Source: Diphasiastrum complanatum
Lineage: Eukaryota; Streptophyta; Lycopodiopsida; Lycopodiales; Lycopodiaceae
DNA length: 64,000 nt
Reading direction: 5' to 3'
NCBI GenBank assembly: GCA_029204225.1
Contig: CM055097.1
Coordinates: 70,310,252 to 70,374,251 of the forward strand
In this document: one piece after another, positions 45,090 through 56,675 of the stretch
How positions within the stretch are numbered: the stretch's first letter is position 1
Layout of the letters: the number at the start of each line of letters is the position of its first letter
The notes under the pieces: model-generated
Seen by the model: the letters and a program-made list of their open reading frames with translations, nothing else
Databases searched by the model: none
What the model was told of the DNA's origin: nothing
Position numbers and translations under genes: made by a program

Positions 45090-46073
45090 ACCAACCGACC
45101 AACGAGCCATGGTCGTCAGCTCTACCACAACTAACCACTCCAATGAGGAACCAAAGAATGGACGTAACTGGATGTTGGCTGATTCTGATGAATCCCCAAG
45201 ATACTCAACTAGAGCTAACCAAGAGCACCTCTCACCTTAGACCGAGGAGGTCTCTGAGAAGGCGAGATGAATGTAGACTGAGAGGAGTATGAGAGCCGAG
45301 AAATAATAGTTAAGAATGTCAAACAAGAATTGTGTAAGCCTCATGGTGAATCCTGAAAGACGGAATGACCATGTAGGAACTAGTATTTCTAGGCTAATGT
45401 AATAAATGCATGTAGACCCCTCTTAAAGAAAGTAGAGTGGGCCACCTTTTGATGGTGACATCTAGCGGAGTGCATAATTCCACTTGTAATTTGTGTAATG
45501 TGGAAATGCCACTAGGATGTCACCTAAGGAGCTCTCTTGCCTATTTAAGAGCCTCCCTCTTTGAGAAGAAGAACTTTTTGTGTAATGCATCTACTCCATG
45601 TCCAAATGAGAAGAGCCTCCACGAGTTTGGTGCATCCTTTGATCTCTTTGATCATGATTATTTTCTTGAGTAATTCTCTTATGATCATGCCCTTCCATTC
45701 CGTTGTGTGTGGTTGTGGATCTTAGTTGTGAATTCGTTTTATTTCTTGTTTGTGGAACTAGTGTGGATTAGCTTTCTTTTCTTGTTTTGTGGATTAAATT
45801 AGGTTTCAGCATTCAGGTAAACTATAGAGGCTAGAAATGTGGTGTAGATTTTGTATATTCTTGACATTCTAGTCTTTGATGTTCTTGGAGTGTCCAAGAA
45901 TCAAGAAATGTGTGTTTCTTGATTCTTGGACTTCTAAAATGTCGTTAAATTAGTTTCTTGTTTCAATTTCTATGGATAAATGCATGTGTAGAATAGTTTT
46001 AGTGTTTAGGATGTATTCCCCTGTTTAGGTCAAATCGGTAGAAGCGTGAATGAGTATGCTTGAATGCTCTATT
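45090..46073. other. Non-coding interval, possibly part of an LTR
   Basis: No gene. TGCCTATTTAAGAGCC near 45539 is TATA-like. A pair TCTTGGA(G/C)(T)..TCCAAGAATCAAGAAA forms a local inverted repeat around 45885-45935. No partner LTR or PBS found. Confidence 0.4.
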
Positions 46074-46408
46074 TCACTGTTGGAACCTTTGATTCGTATT
46101 TCTGATTCCCATAGTTCTTAGCTCGTCCTTCTCAACCATGTCTCTGATCAAATAATACTTGATCGCAATGTGCTTCGTTCTTGAATGAAACACAAGATCC
46201 TTTGTCAGATGTATAGCATAAGTGTTGTCCATGTACAATGCCAATAGTTCGTTGGTGCTCTCCCAGTCCATCTAGAAACTATTTGAGCCATGTCAGCTCA
46301 TTAGCCATCTTGGCTGTCACAACATACTCTACCTTACAAGAAGATTGGGCGGTTATTGTCTGCTTCATGCTGACCCAAATGACAACTGCATCTGCTATGA
46401 TGGTACTG
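46074..46408 (-). pseudogene. Copia RNase H fragment
   Basis: Minus strand: VVICVSMKQTITAQSSCKVE, YVVTAKMANELTWLK, GEHQRTIGIVHG in adjoining frames, then MDNTYAIHLTKDLVFHSRTK, HIAIKYYLIRDMVEKDELRT. The SRTKHI and FIREMVEK-type blocks identify copia RNase H. It ends abruptly at 46408 against the TGTCGGAAAT repeat. Confidence 0.8.
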
Positions 46409-46690
46409 TCGGAAATAAGTGGGAATGGCAGTGGAAGCTTGAGCGAGGGTGGTGTAGGATCGGAAGCACGTCAATTAGCAGTAGAACAATTCAAGATGAA
46501 TGAATCAAATAAGTGCAAATGAACAATATAGTAGTGAGACAGAAACTGCACTTTGATTAATATCAGCAATGAGTACAATAGCTTGAAGTGATAACTTCAG
46601 CTTGTTGAGCATGATAACGCTGGCTACAAAACTTTGATTGATTTAGAAGATGTTTTCTGATAAAGATTAAAATAATATTGCTTTTGCAGT
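46409..46690. repeat. LTR-like repeat (TGTCGGAAAT...), copy 2
   Basis: Starts TGTCGGAAAT exactly where the antisense RNase H stops, and aligns loosely with 20056 onwards for about 200 bp. The right end is unclear. The abrupt junction suggests insertion into, or recombination with, the copia element. Confidence 0.45.
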
Positions 46691-47355
46691 TAGCTCCCTA
46701 AGCTAATTCATTGCCAATCTTGGAATTATTCATTGGAAGACTCCCATAAGAGTCATGAGATACATTCGAGCTACAACGGACCTATGCATCTACTATGGGA
46801 AAGTCGACAATGACACCATCAACTCAGTGGATATTTAGATGCAAGTTGGGGAGGAGATGTAGATATTCGTTAATCCACGTCTGGATCTGCATTCTTCTTC
46901 AATGGCAGTATTATCTCTTGGAACAGTCGTAAGCAAACCTCTATTGCTCTTTCTTCCACAGAAGTAGAATACATTGCTGCTTCTCAAGCTATTAAAAAAG
47001 CATTTTGATTGAGAAATTCACTGTCAGACATTAGTCTGAATCAGTATACTCTGACAATTATGTTTTGTGATTATCAAAGTGCCATTGACTTATCGACCAA
47101 CCCTATATTTCACTCCAGGAGTAAGCACATTGAGATTCGATCTCACTTTGTCAAGGGTACGGTTCTCGACAGAGAGATGAGATTAACGTACTGTCGAACA
47201 CAACACATGATTGCAAAAGTGTTTAACCGGTGTATATCTCGTTGATATGCAGATCAAATGGTTTTTGGCTGGTTTACCACCAAAGGTTGATCGGTGCACA
47301 CAAAAAAATTTGTGTATTGCTTAGTCTTAAAGTCAAGGCATTCACAAATCCAAAT
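46691..47355 (+). pseudogene. Copia RNase H, plus-strand copy
   Basis: GYLDASWGGDVDI, STSGSAFFFNGSIISWNSRK, QTSIALSSTEVEYIAASQAI, then TIMFCDYQSAIDLSTNPIFH, SRSKHIEIRSHFVKGTVLDR, MRLTYCRTQHMIAKVFN. The usual ADIFTK motif reads IAKVFN. It ends next to a polypurine tract. Stops at about 46838, 46874 and 47008. Confidence 0.88.
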
Positions 47356-47365
47356 TGAGGGGGGG
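47355..47365 (+). promoter_or_regulatory. Polypurine tract
   Basis: TTGAGGGGGGG directly precedes TGTTGGATTT, the LTR start, and follows the RNase H remnant at the expected distance. Confidence 0.8.
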
Positions 47366-47935
47366 TGTTGGATTTATTTCTCTACTCTTTAATCTAGTTC
47401 CATTCATATTGCTGCACTTTTACATGCATTGTCGCACAATCTATAGAAATACTCTATTATCGAAGACAGACAAGAGAGTGGCAATTTGACTTGTCAAAGT
47501 TACCCGACTTATCGAGAGAAGTCCGACTTGTTGACTCAACCGACTCATCGAGGACCGTCTATCCCAACTTTATTGACTATCGACAGTGACACGCTCGACT
47601 TCGAATAGTCAAAGCCTTCTCACACCTACTTCTTGGAACTATGCAATTACTTGGACAATGACAATAGTTGCCATGATCTACTTCAGATGGTGCAACGGCT
47701 CTACACCATCTTCGATACATCTGCACAATTGTAAATTGTATATAGAGATGACAATTATAATCAACAATGCACCATGAATATGCGAGAGAATCATTAGAGA
47801 TAGACATTGTAGATGTTTTCATGTATTGATTATTTCTTTCAGACTAATTGTCAGTAATAATCTCATAGATTTTACAGAGCGGAGTTAGCTTTTTGAGCAC
47901 GCGATTTCACTGGCTTTTGTCTTGTGCTGACAACA
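47366..47935 (+). repeat. Copia 3' LTR
   Basis: Starts TGTTGGATTTATTTC after the PPT. A plausible end is GACAACA at 47935 (570 bp; TGTTG/CAACA inverted termini). It contains repeated CGACT-(T/C)-(A/G)TCGA words at 47490-47600 and a TATA-like GTATATAGAG near 47738. No second copy in the window confirms the right end. Confidence 0.6.
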
Positions 47936-49150
47936 TCAATCTGATTTAATTTTCTATACATCAATCTGAATCAATTATTATCTTGGTTTTTTATTCAGAT
48001 TTTTCATCAGAGTTGCATGTTTTGCTATTTAGTTTTCTGCTTGACTCTCTTACTGCTTTGTTTGACTGTCTACTCTTCTGCTTCCGCAAACAACCACACA
48101 ATTTCTATTTTTTGTGTCCATCACAGATTCTCGACAATTAGAAGGTGGGATGTGGGGGTCTCCCAATCTTGTTTCTTTGTTGTGAAACATCGTGGGAGCA
48201 TGAACCAGTTGTCTCTAGGATATATCCCCCTTGGTTCAATTCACACTTTAGATTGCATAAGGTTTGTTTCTTGTTGCACATACTAAATACCATTGTTCAT
48301 TGGAGGTGACATAGTGACATTAGGATTGACTTTCTAGGTACAACTTATATCGCTCACAAAAAACACATGAATTGATTTGTGTATCCTTTTTGATGTTTTC
48401 TTGTTTCAAAAAAGCTAGGTGCCACTCTTGTTTTGATTAACTTGTTGTGGTGTCCTCTGTTGGCAGCCTTCATACCTTGACATTTGGCTACCAATTCTTG
48501 GACATCGAATAGCCCACCAACTATTGATGAACTATCTTTAGAGTACATCAACACAAAGTTGTAGACTAACTTCAGCCCGTCATGTCGAGACGTGTATTTG
48601 AAATTCCTGATTGATTCCAACTTGGAAGATCGGATTTATTCTTTCCAGACCCCCTTTGCACATATTCTATATATGGACAATGAGACACATTCCATTGTTG
48701 TGCTAGCCTCTTGTGTCCGATAGTTCAAATTGGTGCATTAACATCTTGGTCTTGCTGGCCAGTCAAGAAAGACTTCCCCCGTGCACGTTGCAATATTACA
48801 TTAGCCAAATCTCCCATCGCAACTTCATAAATTGTCATCTTGGAAGTGTATGTGTCCACTCTTTGCCAAACACTAAAAATCACCTTGGACAAATTTGTCA
48901 TTGGCACCTCTGCCTCATCACCATTATCCATCATCTATAGCACACAAACTTGTTAGTTGTACCCATAAAAAAATTAAGTCTAGTGCATTAAACTACACTA
49001 TTGCAACAACTAATTTTTTCCATCTCGTTCAAACAGTTCTCGTATGCATTACCCATTTTTCACTATGCAATTATTTTGCTATAAATCTCATTTGCAGCAT
49101 CACGATCTGTTGCATCTCACCATTGCAAGCATAAAGTGATATAATTGTCT
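47936..49150. other. Unassigned interval
   Basis: Two minus-strand frames (48354-48620, 48725-48934) have ordinary amino-acid composition (for example NLSKVIFSVWQRVDTYTSKM) but I cannot assign them. No LTR end, tRNA or repeat seen. Confidence 0.35.
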
Positions 49151-49159
49151 CTAGACAGT

Positions 49160-49517
49160 TGTTTTATGTACTGTAGTGTGTTTATTCACACTATCCATAA
49201 AATGAAACAAACACACTCTTTCTTTTCCAATCATCGGTGTGTTCCTTAGTATTGATGTTACGATAGTGGCGAGCCTCCTCTGATGCTTCTCCATGATTAA
49301 CGCATGGAGGGCTAGGAAACGAGTCTCATGGAGTTGGAGGAGATTTTGGAGTCTCCATTGGGTAGATTCCTCTATACTCATATGCTTGACAATGGCAACT
49401 CTCAGACTCGAAACAATGAACTTGGTGGGCATTATGGCTTTTTGACCATACATCATCTGAAGCGAAGTTTGTTTGGTGCTTACCTACAGGTGGTCCTGAA
49501 AGCCCATAGTGCTGCAT
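49160..49517 (-). pseudogene. Ty3/gypsy integrase C-terminal fragment
   Basis: Minus strand: MMYGQKAIMPTKFIVSSLRV, AIVKHMSIEESTQWRLQNLL, QLHETRFLALHALIMEKHQR, RLATIVTSILRNT. The (L/M)YG-EA-MP-E---PSLR...E-R...L-EL-E-R pattern marks the end of the gypsy integrase core. No upstream core is readable on the right, where the strand changes. Confidence 0.78.
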
Positions 49518-49519
49518 GA

Positions 49520-50925
49520 AGCTTGTGCTCCCAATTTGATCATGTAGACATCCTAATGAGTCCTCACACTAGACATCCAGTTCTGATAGTCATTGTCGTG
49601 TACGCAATGAAGTCATTATTCCTAACTTGCCTCCCGCGTTACGATGTCGTACTAGGTAGACATCTTCCACTGCACTTCCACCCCCTACTGCAATTCACAT
49701 TGAACTACCCATTCCCCAATCCACTAATGCATCTCTTGCCTCCTCTTTCTCATAGGGTCAGTCTGTGACCATTGGATCCACCACTCCAATCCCAACTGCC
49801 CAAGCCGTCTCACCACACACTCGAGCGATTTCACCAAATACCTGGGCTTTTATGGACATGTTCAATGATTCCAACCCCTTGGGGCCAGATGAAATTTTTG
49901 TGATGCCCAAGAGTCCAGGATCCTAAACCCCAATCTTCTGGAAAAGGATTCAAACAATTCCATGACAACTATACTATTTTTTATACCTCTTTTCAGATCA
50001 ATCAGCAAGATCAAGCTGACTTAGCACCAGACACCATCAGGGTCGATCATGCGGTCATATCTCTGAAGCAGTGACGCCACGGTGCTAAAAGGATTTGAAG
50101 GAGCAGATGTTTTTGAAGAGGAAGAATCGGCCAGACACCAGCACCAAACTAGCACCTTCCCCACAAGTGTTGCTCCTGCTATTGCTACTATGACCCAAGT
50201 GGATTCTGGTGACGCATTGGATTTAGTCTCAAACCTTTGGATACAGGTTTGGACGAGCCAGAAATGCAAGATATACCAGATGACCAGGCCACTGAAAAAG
50301 GTCCATCTATATCAACAATCGGGCCTTGTTTTGAAAACCAATCACCATCGAGGACCAGATCTGAGCATTTCTACAACAACATCCTCATATGTCCTCGAGG
50401 AGTGGATGAGTAATCAAATTCAAGACCTATGAGATAGAGGAGGGCAAAGAGTTGGATAAACATCCTGCATTGGGAGAGCAGCCGGCATGGAGAACCATAG
50501 TTTTTGAACAGACTCCAAATTCCATCAGGAGTTATGTGGCCAGCCCTCATCAATTGTGGGTAGATCCTTATTATTTACCAATGCCGAGACCCAATAAATG
50601 GAAAGGGATTCTTTTGGATCAAATCAGTATCCATACCCCAAATTGGCCCATAATTCATCAGAATTACAATTGGCAGATCTCTGTAGATTTCAACAGGGAC
50701 TTACAATTTTATGCGGCCGAGTATAAACATCTGTTAGATCCGACCGTTAGGCAATCTGTGCTTTTCGCAAACGATTTGACAATGTTGGCATCTGTAGCAA
50801 CAAGGTGGGATGATTGCCTTCCCCAATTGGCTTTTGATCCAAATAAACCAATGGCGTCTGACAATGTTCAAGATCAATTGCCACGATCCACTATCATTAA
50901 CAATCATTCACAAGATAGGCCTTGA
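49520..50925 (+). CDS. Unidentified coding-like region with a 172-codon open frame
   Basis: Plus-strand text switches among three frames but stays protein-like. Near 49620: FLTCLPRYDVVLGRHLP, retropepsin-like. Near 49830: NTWAFMDMFNDSNPLGPDEI, FVMPKSPGS. Near 50230: LDTGLDEPEMQDIPDDQATE. From about 50410 to 50925 one frame is fully open: KFKTYEIEEGKELDKHPALG, WVDPYYLPMPRPNKWKGILL, NYNWQISVDFNRDLQFYAAE, LLDPTVRQSVLFANDLTMLA. I do not recognise the last part. An accessory ORF of a gypsy-like element or an old viral insertion is possible but not supported. An intact 172-codon frame amid such decay is notable. The start codon is unclear. Confidence 0.4.
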
Positions 50926-51405
50926 ATCTAGAGCATGATCAAAGCTCTCATGTGATTTTAGACACATGAACCACCATTACCATCAAGATAGCTCTCCAAG
51001 AGAGGTTCAAGAACACTACGAATCCAAATTAGACAAATGAACAAATTCATGTCTAATGTGTGAATGATTATTGTTGTTTTTAATTTTTGATTGGGAATCG
51101 AATGCTCATTACTCTCCTTGTGTCTCTTATCGACTGAGTCGAAGAGCAGAATCACGATTGTCCTTGACGCTTGTCTAAGACACATACTGACTCATCGATT
51201 AATCGATTGGTTTCGTTAGGACATGATCTGAACATGATGTTCTTTTTCATTAAGTCTTTCGCAACGCTATCAAAAGCAATAGTCCCCAACATTGTCTCGT
51301 GACACTTCGAGCTATTGCAATCTTTCTCACCTCACCTGCAGTGCCTATACTACATGTTGGCAAAGCCCTACTCTTGGCTTGGTGTTTTCAGAAACCGGAG
51401 TTCTG
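50926..51405. other. Unassigned interval
   Basis: No gene. The text TCCCCAACA near 51281-51289 resembles the CATATCCCCAACA end of the 14-15 kb LTR, but the rest does not align. Confidence 0.4.
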
Positions 51406-51459
51406 TATGAAACATTGTTTTGTACAAACTCCGGAGTAACTACTTGTTGGTTGGGGTTT
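51406..51459 (+). repeat. 54-bp direct repeat, left copy
   Basis: TATGAAACATTGTTTTGTAC...GTTGGTTGGGGTTT, apparently identical to 51864-51917. The two copies bracket the (AG)n microsatellite. Confidence 0.92.
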
Positions 51460-51547
51460 TCAGACATGATATTCACAACCTTTGTTCATTTATCCTACAA
51501 GTCAAAGTTAACATGGAATTTGTCAGAATCAAGCAAACAATAGTGAC

Positions 51548-51690
<143 letters not shown>

Positions 51691-51863
51691 ATGGATACCT
51701 ATAAAAAATAGTAAACATGGCACTCTATTTTAAGCAAACATCCTACTATATTTTAAATTGTAATTTATTACTTTTGAGCATAAAGAAGGATTATGACTCA
51801 AATTTTATGTTTAAAATGGTCTTGTTGACTTGTACTGGTGGTTTCAGGTAGATGTGCTTTCTA

Positions 51864-51917
51864 TATGAAACATTGTTTTGTACAAACTCCGGAGTAACTA
51901 CTTGTTGGTTGGGGTTT
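51864..51917 (+). repeat. 54-bp direct repeat, right copy
   Basis: Identical by eye to 51406-51459, 458 bp downstream. Similarity does not extend far on either side, apart from a few bases upstream (TTCTGTATGA versus TTCTATATGA). Confidence 0.92.
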
Positions 51918-52049
51918 GAGAGACAGAATAATGATTTAAACTTGTATTCAGAGAGTGAAAGACAAAATAATGATTTGAGGATCCAAAATCAATGTCTCAA
52001 AATATGTACAATCACATAAAGTTTGGTTAGCCTGATTATGGGTCACATT

Positions 52050-52611
52050 ATAGAAATACTTTAAACTAATCATCCATATAGTCAATGCAAAGAACTCAAA
52101 AAATAGAGCAATATTGTTTTCTACATCACTTGAATCGGAGCTCATACTCTTCCTATCCATAGTTGATTGATATACTAAAATATCTTCTACTTGCTACATA
52201 TCTAAATAGCATTAAATGCTATTTGCTACATATATTACAACCACCTTTGAATGTACAAAGTAGGCGGAGATTGTTGTCAAAGATCAAATTTCTAACCAAC
52301 AATATCGAAATTTACATTATATCGAAAAATATAGAAAGACTCGAGAAATTATACAATGAATCAAAAATTACAATGACTCGAAAAATTATGGATTTTCCAA
52401 CTCGATCTTGTATCGAGAAATTCTGATTTTGGGTATAAAAAAATTACAGATGAGTTGATACGATATCGAAAAATTCTAAGAAATACGAGTTGAGTTTCTG
52501 CTATAAAAAAAGAATTCGAGTCATCTTTTTTTGGTTTTCTAGTATAAGTATATACAACTTTCAAGATGCTCATTATTGAATGGATTTGAGGCTGAGCATC
52601 AAATTTCAACA
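52050..52611 (-). repeat. LTR ending CAACA next to a polypurine tract
   Basis: The right end CATTATTGAATGGATTTGAG...TTTCAACA matches 20568-20614. A segment near 52200 (ACATATATTACAACCACCTT) loosely matches 20340 onwards. On the minus strand the PPT at 52612-52620 precedes TGTTGAAATTTGATGC, so this is a 3' LTR in minus orientation. The left end is approximate. Confidence 0.55.
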
Positions 52612-52620
52612 CTCCCCCTT
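52612..52620 (-). promoter_or_regulatory. Polypurine tract, minus strand
   Basis: AAGGGGGAG on the minus strand, directly before TGTTGAAA. Confidence 0.7.
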
Positions 52621-52741
52621 AATGTGGATCCTGAAATGTTTTGATCTTCAAATTTAACATGTTGTTGAATCTGAGATGGTGCTCCTTTGATAGAGCCACT
52701 AGATATCCCCTAGAGATGAAGAAAGTGGAGCGACACAGGTC

Positions 52742-52905
52742 AATTATCAAATCTGCTCTTGTATGTTGATAGCAAGACAACTATATAACCTATGTAACGA
52801 TGGAATTATTTGTCGATGCATCCTAACTCACGATGTGTCCCAAGTAGTGAGTATCGCCCACGAAGGAATAGGCGGAGGGCATCTTGCAACAAAGCTACCA
52901 ACAGA
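52742..52905 (+). pseudogene. Ty3/gypsy RNase H-integrase linker fragment, plus strand
   Basis: LIARQLYNLCNDGIICRCIL, THDVSQVVSIAHEGIGGGHL, ATKL. It corresponds to the minus-strand text LIARQLYRRGMDDIL, RCVLSHEVTELIMFSHDGMG, GGHF at 53560-53440. Two related copies of the same pol region therefore lie about 550 bp apart in opposite orientation. Confidence 0.85.
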
Positions 52906-54940
52906 AAAGTGCTGCAACATGCATGAAGCTTATGTTCCAAATCAGAACGACTTGCTTCTACCATTTTTGTCATGATGTTGTAGAGAATCTTGTTGGAAGA
53001 TTCAACTTGGTCATTACCCCTCGGATAATACAAAGTACTAAACCGATGAATACAAAAAAGTCTTCCAACAGACACTTTCACTAATGATCTTGATAGAACA
53101 TCCAAATCTAGTAATAATGTTTTCATAGAGAAACTTAGTCATTGATTTGGCATCGGCAACTCGAACTACATTCACTTCAACCCACTTGGCCATATAATCA
53201 GTTGCAACAATGATATATCTAGCCCGAGATCCTCTTGCTGTAGGATGAATAGGACCAACATAGTCGAGGCCCCATATCTCGAACGGTGCTTGCGATAAAA
53301 CTAGATGTAAAGGTTCATTCTATTGAGTAGGACGACGTGTACGTTGACAAACATCGCAATATGATTTTCTGTATCTTTGTGAAGTGTAGGCCACTGACAT
53401 CCTGATTGTAAAAGTTTGCAAACAATGATATCTGTTGAAAAATGTCCTCCGCCCATGCCATCATGAGAAAACATGATAAGTTCAGTTACTTCATGCGACA
53501 AAACACATCTTCATAAAATATCATCCATTCCTCGGCGATACAATTGTCTAGCAATCAATTGATAAGATTGTGCCTTATGAATTAATTGTCTCTTCTGTAC
53601 TTTTGTCAAGGAGTGATTGGGTTGGCCAAGCCTAAGATATTCAGCAATATCTACTGCTCACTCAAGTACTGCTTCAACATAAAATAACGCAGCATCTGGT
53701 AGTTCATCATCCACTTCAGTATCAACAGGCGCTGATTCAATCCTTGAAACATGGTCGACTAGATAATGTTGTTTACCCTTTCGAACCACAACACGAAAAT
53801 CAAATTCGGTCAATTATAGTAGCCATCTCGTTGTACGCCCTATGTTGCATGTCTTGTTCACCAAATGAAGTAATGGCTGATGCTCAGTATAAATGCAAAA
53901 TGTGTTGCCAATAGATAATGTCAAAACTTTTAAAAAAATCATGGCCAACGCTTTGCATTCAGTTGTCGAATAATTCTTCTCCATATCTGTAAGCTATCTA
54001 CTTGCAAACCTGACATGATAATCCTTCTTGTATTCTCCTGGCTGACATTAAAACTAATCCAATGGCATATTTTGATGCATCAATGTGAACGTGAAACTCA
54101 ATTGTCCAGATTGGAGCTCATAGTATCGGTGCAGAAGCTAAAGCTTTTTTCAATTTCTCAAATGCTTCCAATCCTTCTACTGTCCAAATTGGTACAATAG
54201 TCAATTTTTATATAGGTCTTGCTAAATCCTCAAAGAATAATATTATCCGATAGTAATTTGCATGACCCATAAAACCATAGACTCCTCAAATTATTCCTGG
54301 CGGTGGTAACTCGATACTGACTCTAATTTTGGAATAATCCATAGCAATGCCATGTCTTGATATCACATGTCCAAGGAAAACTCCATGAGTGACCCAAATT
54401 TGACACTTTTCTGGATTTAAGGAGATTTGGTATTTGTGACAACGTTCAAACACTTTTTTCAATCGATCCAAGTGGTCTGTATCTGCACTATGGACTCCGA
54501 GATCATCCAAGTAGGTTCTGAAAGGCAAACTACATCACTCTTTGAAATGAACTAGGTGCATTACAAAGTCCAAACGACATAACTTTATAGGCATCAGTTC
54601 TCCATTCTGTTGCAAAAGTTGTTTTGTGGTGATTCGCAGGTGCTATTTTAGCTTAGTTGTAACCACTAAATCCATCCAGAAAACTATACGCTTCCACTCC
54701 AGCAAGGCGGTCCAATATGCTTTCAGTATCCTTTCGCGTCACTTTATTCAAAGCTTTGAGATCCACACAAATTCTCATCTTCCCATTCTTCTTAGGAACG
54801 ACAACAATTGGAGAAACTCATTCCATATGTTTGATTTCATAAATAAAGTTGGCTTCAAGTAGTCATTGCAGCTCTTTCTTTATAAGATTCGTAACGTTAT
54901 GGTGATAAAAACTCCTCAAAACATGTTCTTTCCTAATCTA
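52906..54940 (-). pseudogene. Ty3/gypsy pol: RT, RNase H, integrase
   Basis: Minus strand, right to left. RT: SPIVVVPKKNGKMRICVDLK, ALNKVTRKDTESILDRLAGV, EAYSFLDGFSGYN, SFGLCNAPSSFQ, the catalytic block TYLDDLGVHSADTDHLDRLK, ISLNPEKCQIWVTHGVFLGH. RNase H: FHVHIDASKYAIG, NYSTTECKALAMIFLKVLTL, YTEHQPLLHLVNKTCNIGRT. Linker and integrase: AQSYQLIARQLYRRGMDDIL, SHDGMGGGHFSTDI, RYIIVATDYMAKWVEVNVVR in broken frames, TLYYPRGNDQVESSNKILYN, IMTKMVEA. Order is RT-RH-IN as in Ty3/gypsy. Many stops. It shares the family of 20680-22584. Confidence 0.93.
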
Positions 54941-56196
54941 TGATGTCGTTCTTTCCGCGGGCTCTAAGTAGCAATTTCAGGGATCATTTTGGCCCAAGAA
55001 TGGCCAAAATAGGTGCCTTCTAGCCAAAGATAGGTTCTTCCAAAGAACGCCCTTGCAAAATGAACTATAACTTCAAAAAGAAGATTTTTAATAAAGAATG
55101 GCATTTCATGTCCTTCGGGTCCAATCTCCATTTCAAGATAAAGATTTTTAACGAAGTTGAAGGCCGATTTGCCTTTCAACCCTTCATGGGTCCTTTCTCT
55201 CACCATCCAATGGTGGTGTCATATCCAACGGCCCATCTTCATCCTCCAGCATGTGATCTAAGCCATTGATCTTCATTCACTTTGATCCTATGCCTGTAGA
55301 CAACCGTGTGAGTTGAATTTCGATTTTCCAGCTGCTAGGCACTTAGGTGCGCTACACACCAATCCCGACTCGAAGCGCTTGAGCTAGGCGTGGCCCTCCA
55401 TCTTCTTCTTTCTTTGCTTCAAGTTTGAAGGTTTTGCTATGGGGTTTGGAGATGGCTGCCTTGCTCTATCTGCTACAGCACCTTATTCTCTTCACAGCCC
55501 TCCATGACCATTAGCAACCATGATGATCATGGCAAGGCTCCCTACTATAGCACTTTACAGTACACAAAGTCACCTCCAACAGAGAACGATCCAAACTTTT
55601 TCACTCAAAAACCCTAATAGGCTTCTTTTTCCATAGACGAGAAGATGGACAATTGCTCAGAGATTGCTCCATGGTTAACCCTGCCCTTCTGGAAATCACT
55701 TGGCCTCACCTAAACAATGATGGGTAGCATTTTACAATGCCCAATTCTTTTAAGAATGAAGAAATATCCGCAACTTTACGTTTTTCCCAAAAATTAAGCC
55801 ACTAGTTTCCCAAACTGCCGCTTTCTCCTCCCACTATAAATGGATTTCAAAATCCTCTCACCTATAAGAAGCCACTACCTTGTTGTCCATTCTAATCCTC
55901 TCCACTCCCCAATTGACTGAGTACTCATAGATATCTGGCCAAATTTACGTCATAGGCACTTTTCAAAGCAATACACCATTTTGAGCAATTTCTCCGTGAA
56001 TTATCCCTGGAATTCACCTACGATGATCATTCTGATCTTCCCCAAAGATTCGATCAAAGGAACTTTGTTGTCTCTTGCCATCCGGACTACCAATACCCTA
56101 TATGGAGTCCTCTCTCCTGAGACGCTTTGCTATTTTCTTGGTGAAAGACGCTATCCCATAGCTCCACCGGATCGTGCATACCTGCATCACCCTGCC
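54941..56196. other. Non-coding interval between gypsy pol and a PBS
   Basis: No gag or protease is recognisable on the minus strand, where they would be expected if one element ran from 56208 to 52612. An 81-bp near-repeat of AAGATTTTTAA(T/C)(A/G)AAG occurs at 55083 and 55143. Frame 55981-56214 (+) has no domain. Confidence 0.5.
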
Positions 56197-56208
56197 GCTC
56201 TGATACCA
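56197..56208 (-). promoter_or_regulatory. Primer-binding site (initiator tRNA-Met), minus strand
   Basis: TGGTATCAGAGC on the minus strand, abutting the LTR at 56209. Exact match, same arrangement as copia B (6042-6053). Confidence 0.93.
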
Positions 56209-56675
56209 TGTTAAATTCCTGTTAGGATCTAGTGCAATATGCAGATCACATCAATCAATCACCATAGACACTTCTCACAAGCTCTCAAAAAAGGCACAAC
56301 AAAAGCTTTATATATTCCAAAGAAAATTGTACATATAGGAAATCCACAACCTGCATGAAAAAGACAGGTGTCCTAAAATTGGCCTACCACTTGAAGTAAG
56401 GTCAGGCCCAACATGGCTAAAGTCGACCGACAAATTCATGACATGCCCCTGAGTATAGCAAGTACTGGAAGTAATATTGTATAGGCTAATTTCCTATGTG
56501 TGGCTACTCGGCTATTCCAAGTAGCCGGCTACGGGATCAGTGCCCAACTGATATAACCATAGTGGGTCACGTCCCGATAACAAACAAATATAGTAAATCT
56601 AATTAACCGTACACTAATTACAATATCACATTTAGAGCGTACATAAAATGAATCAGATCAAACTAATTTCTAACA
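56209..56675 (-). repeat. LTR, 467 bp, minus orientation
   Basis: Plus-strand ends TGTTAAATTCC and TTTCTAACA. The PBS on its left makes it the 5' LTR of a minus-strand element whose body extends left. No matching 3' LTR is present. The right flank enters copia E, so it inserted into that element. Confidence 0.85.

Noticed and set aside
52909-56675. One complete gypsy element from the 52611 LTR to the 56675 LTR
   Set aside because: Orientation, PPT and PBS would fit, but the two LTRs do not resemble each other and gag and protease are absent, so they are probably from different elements.
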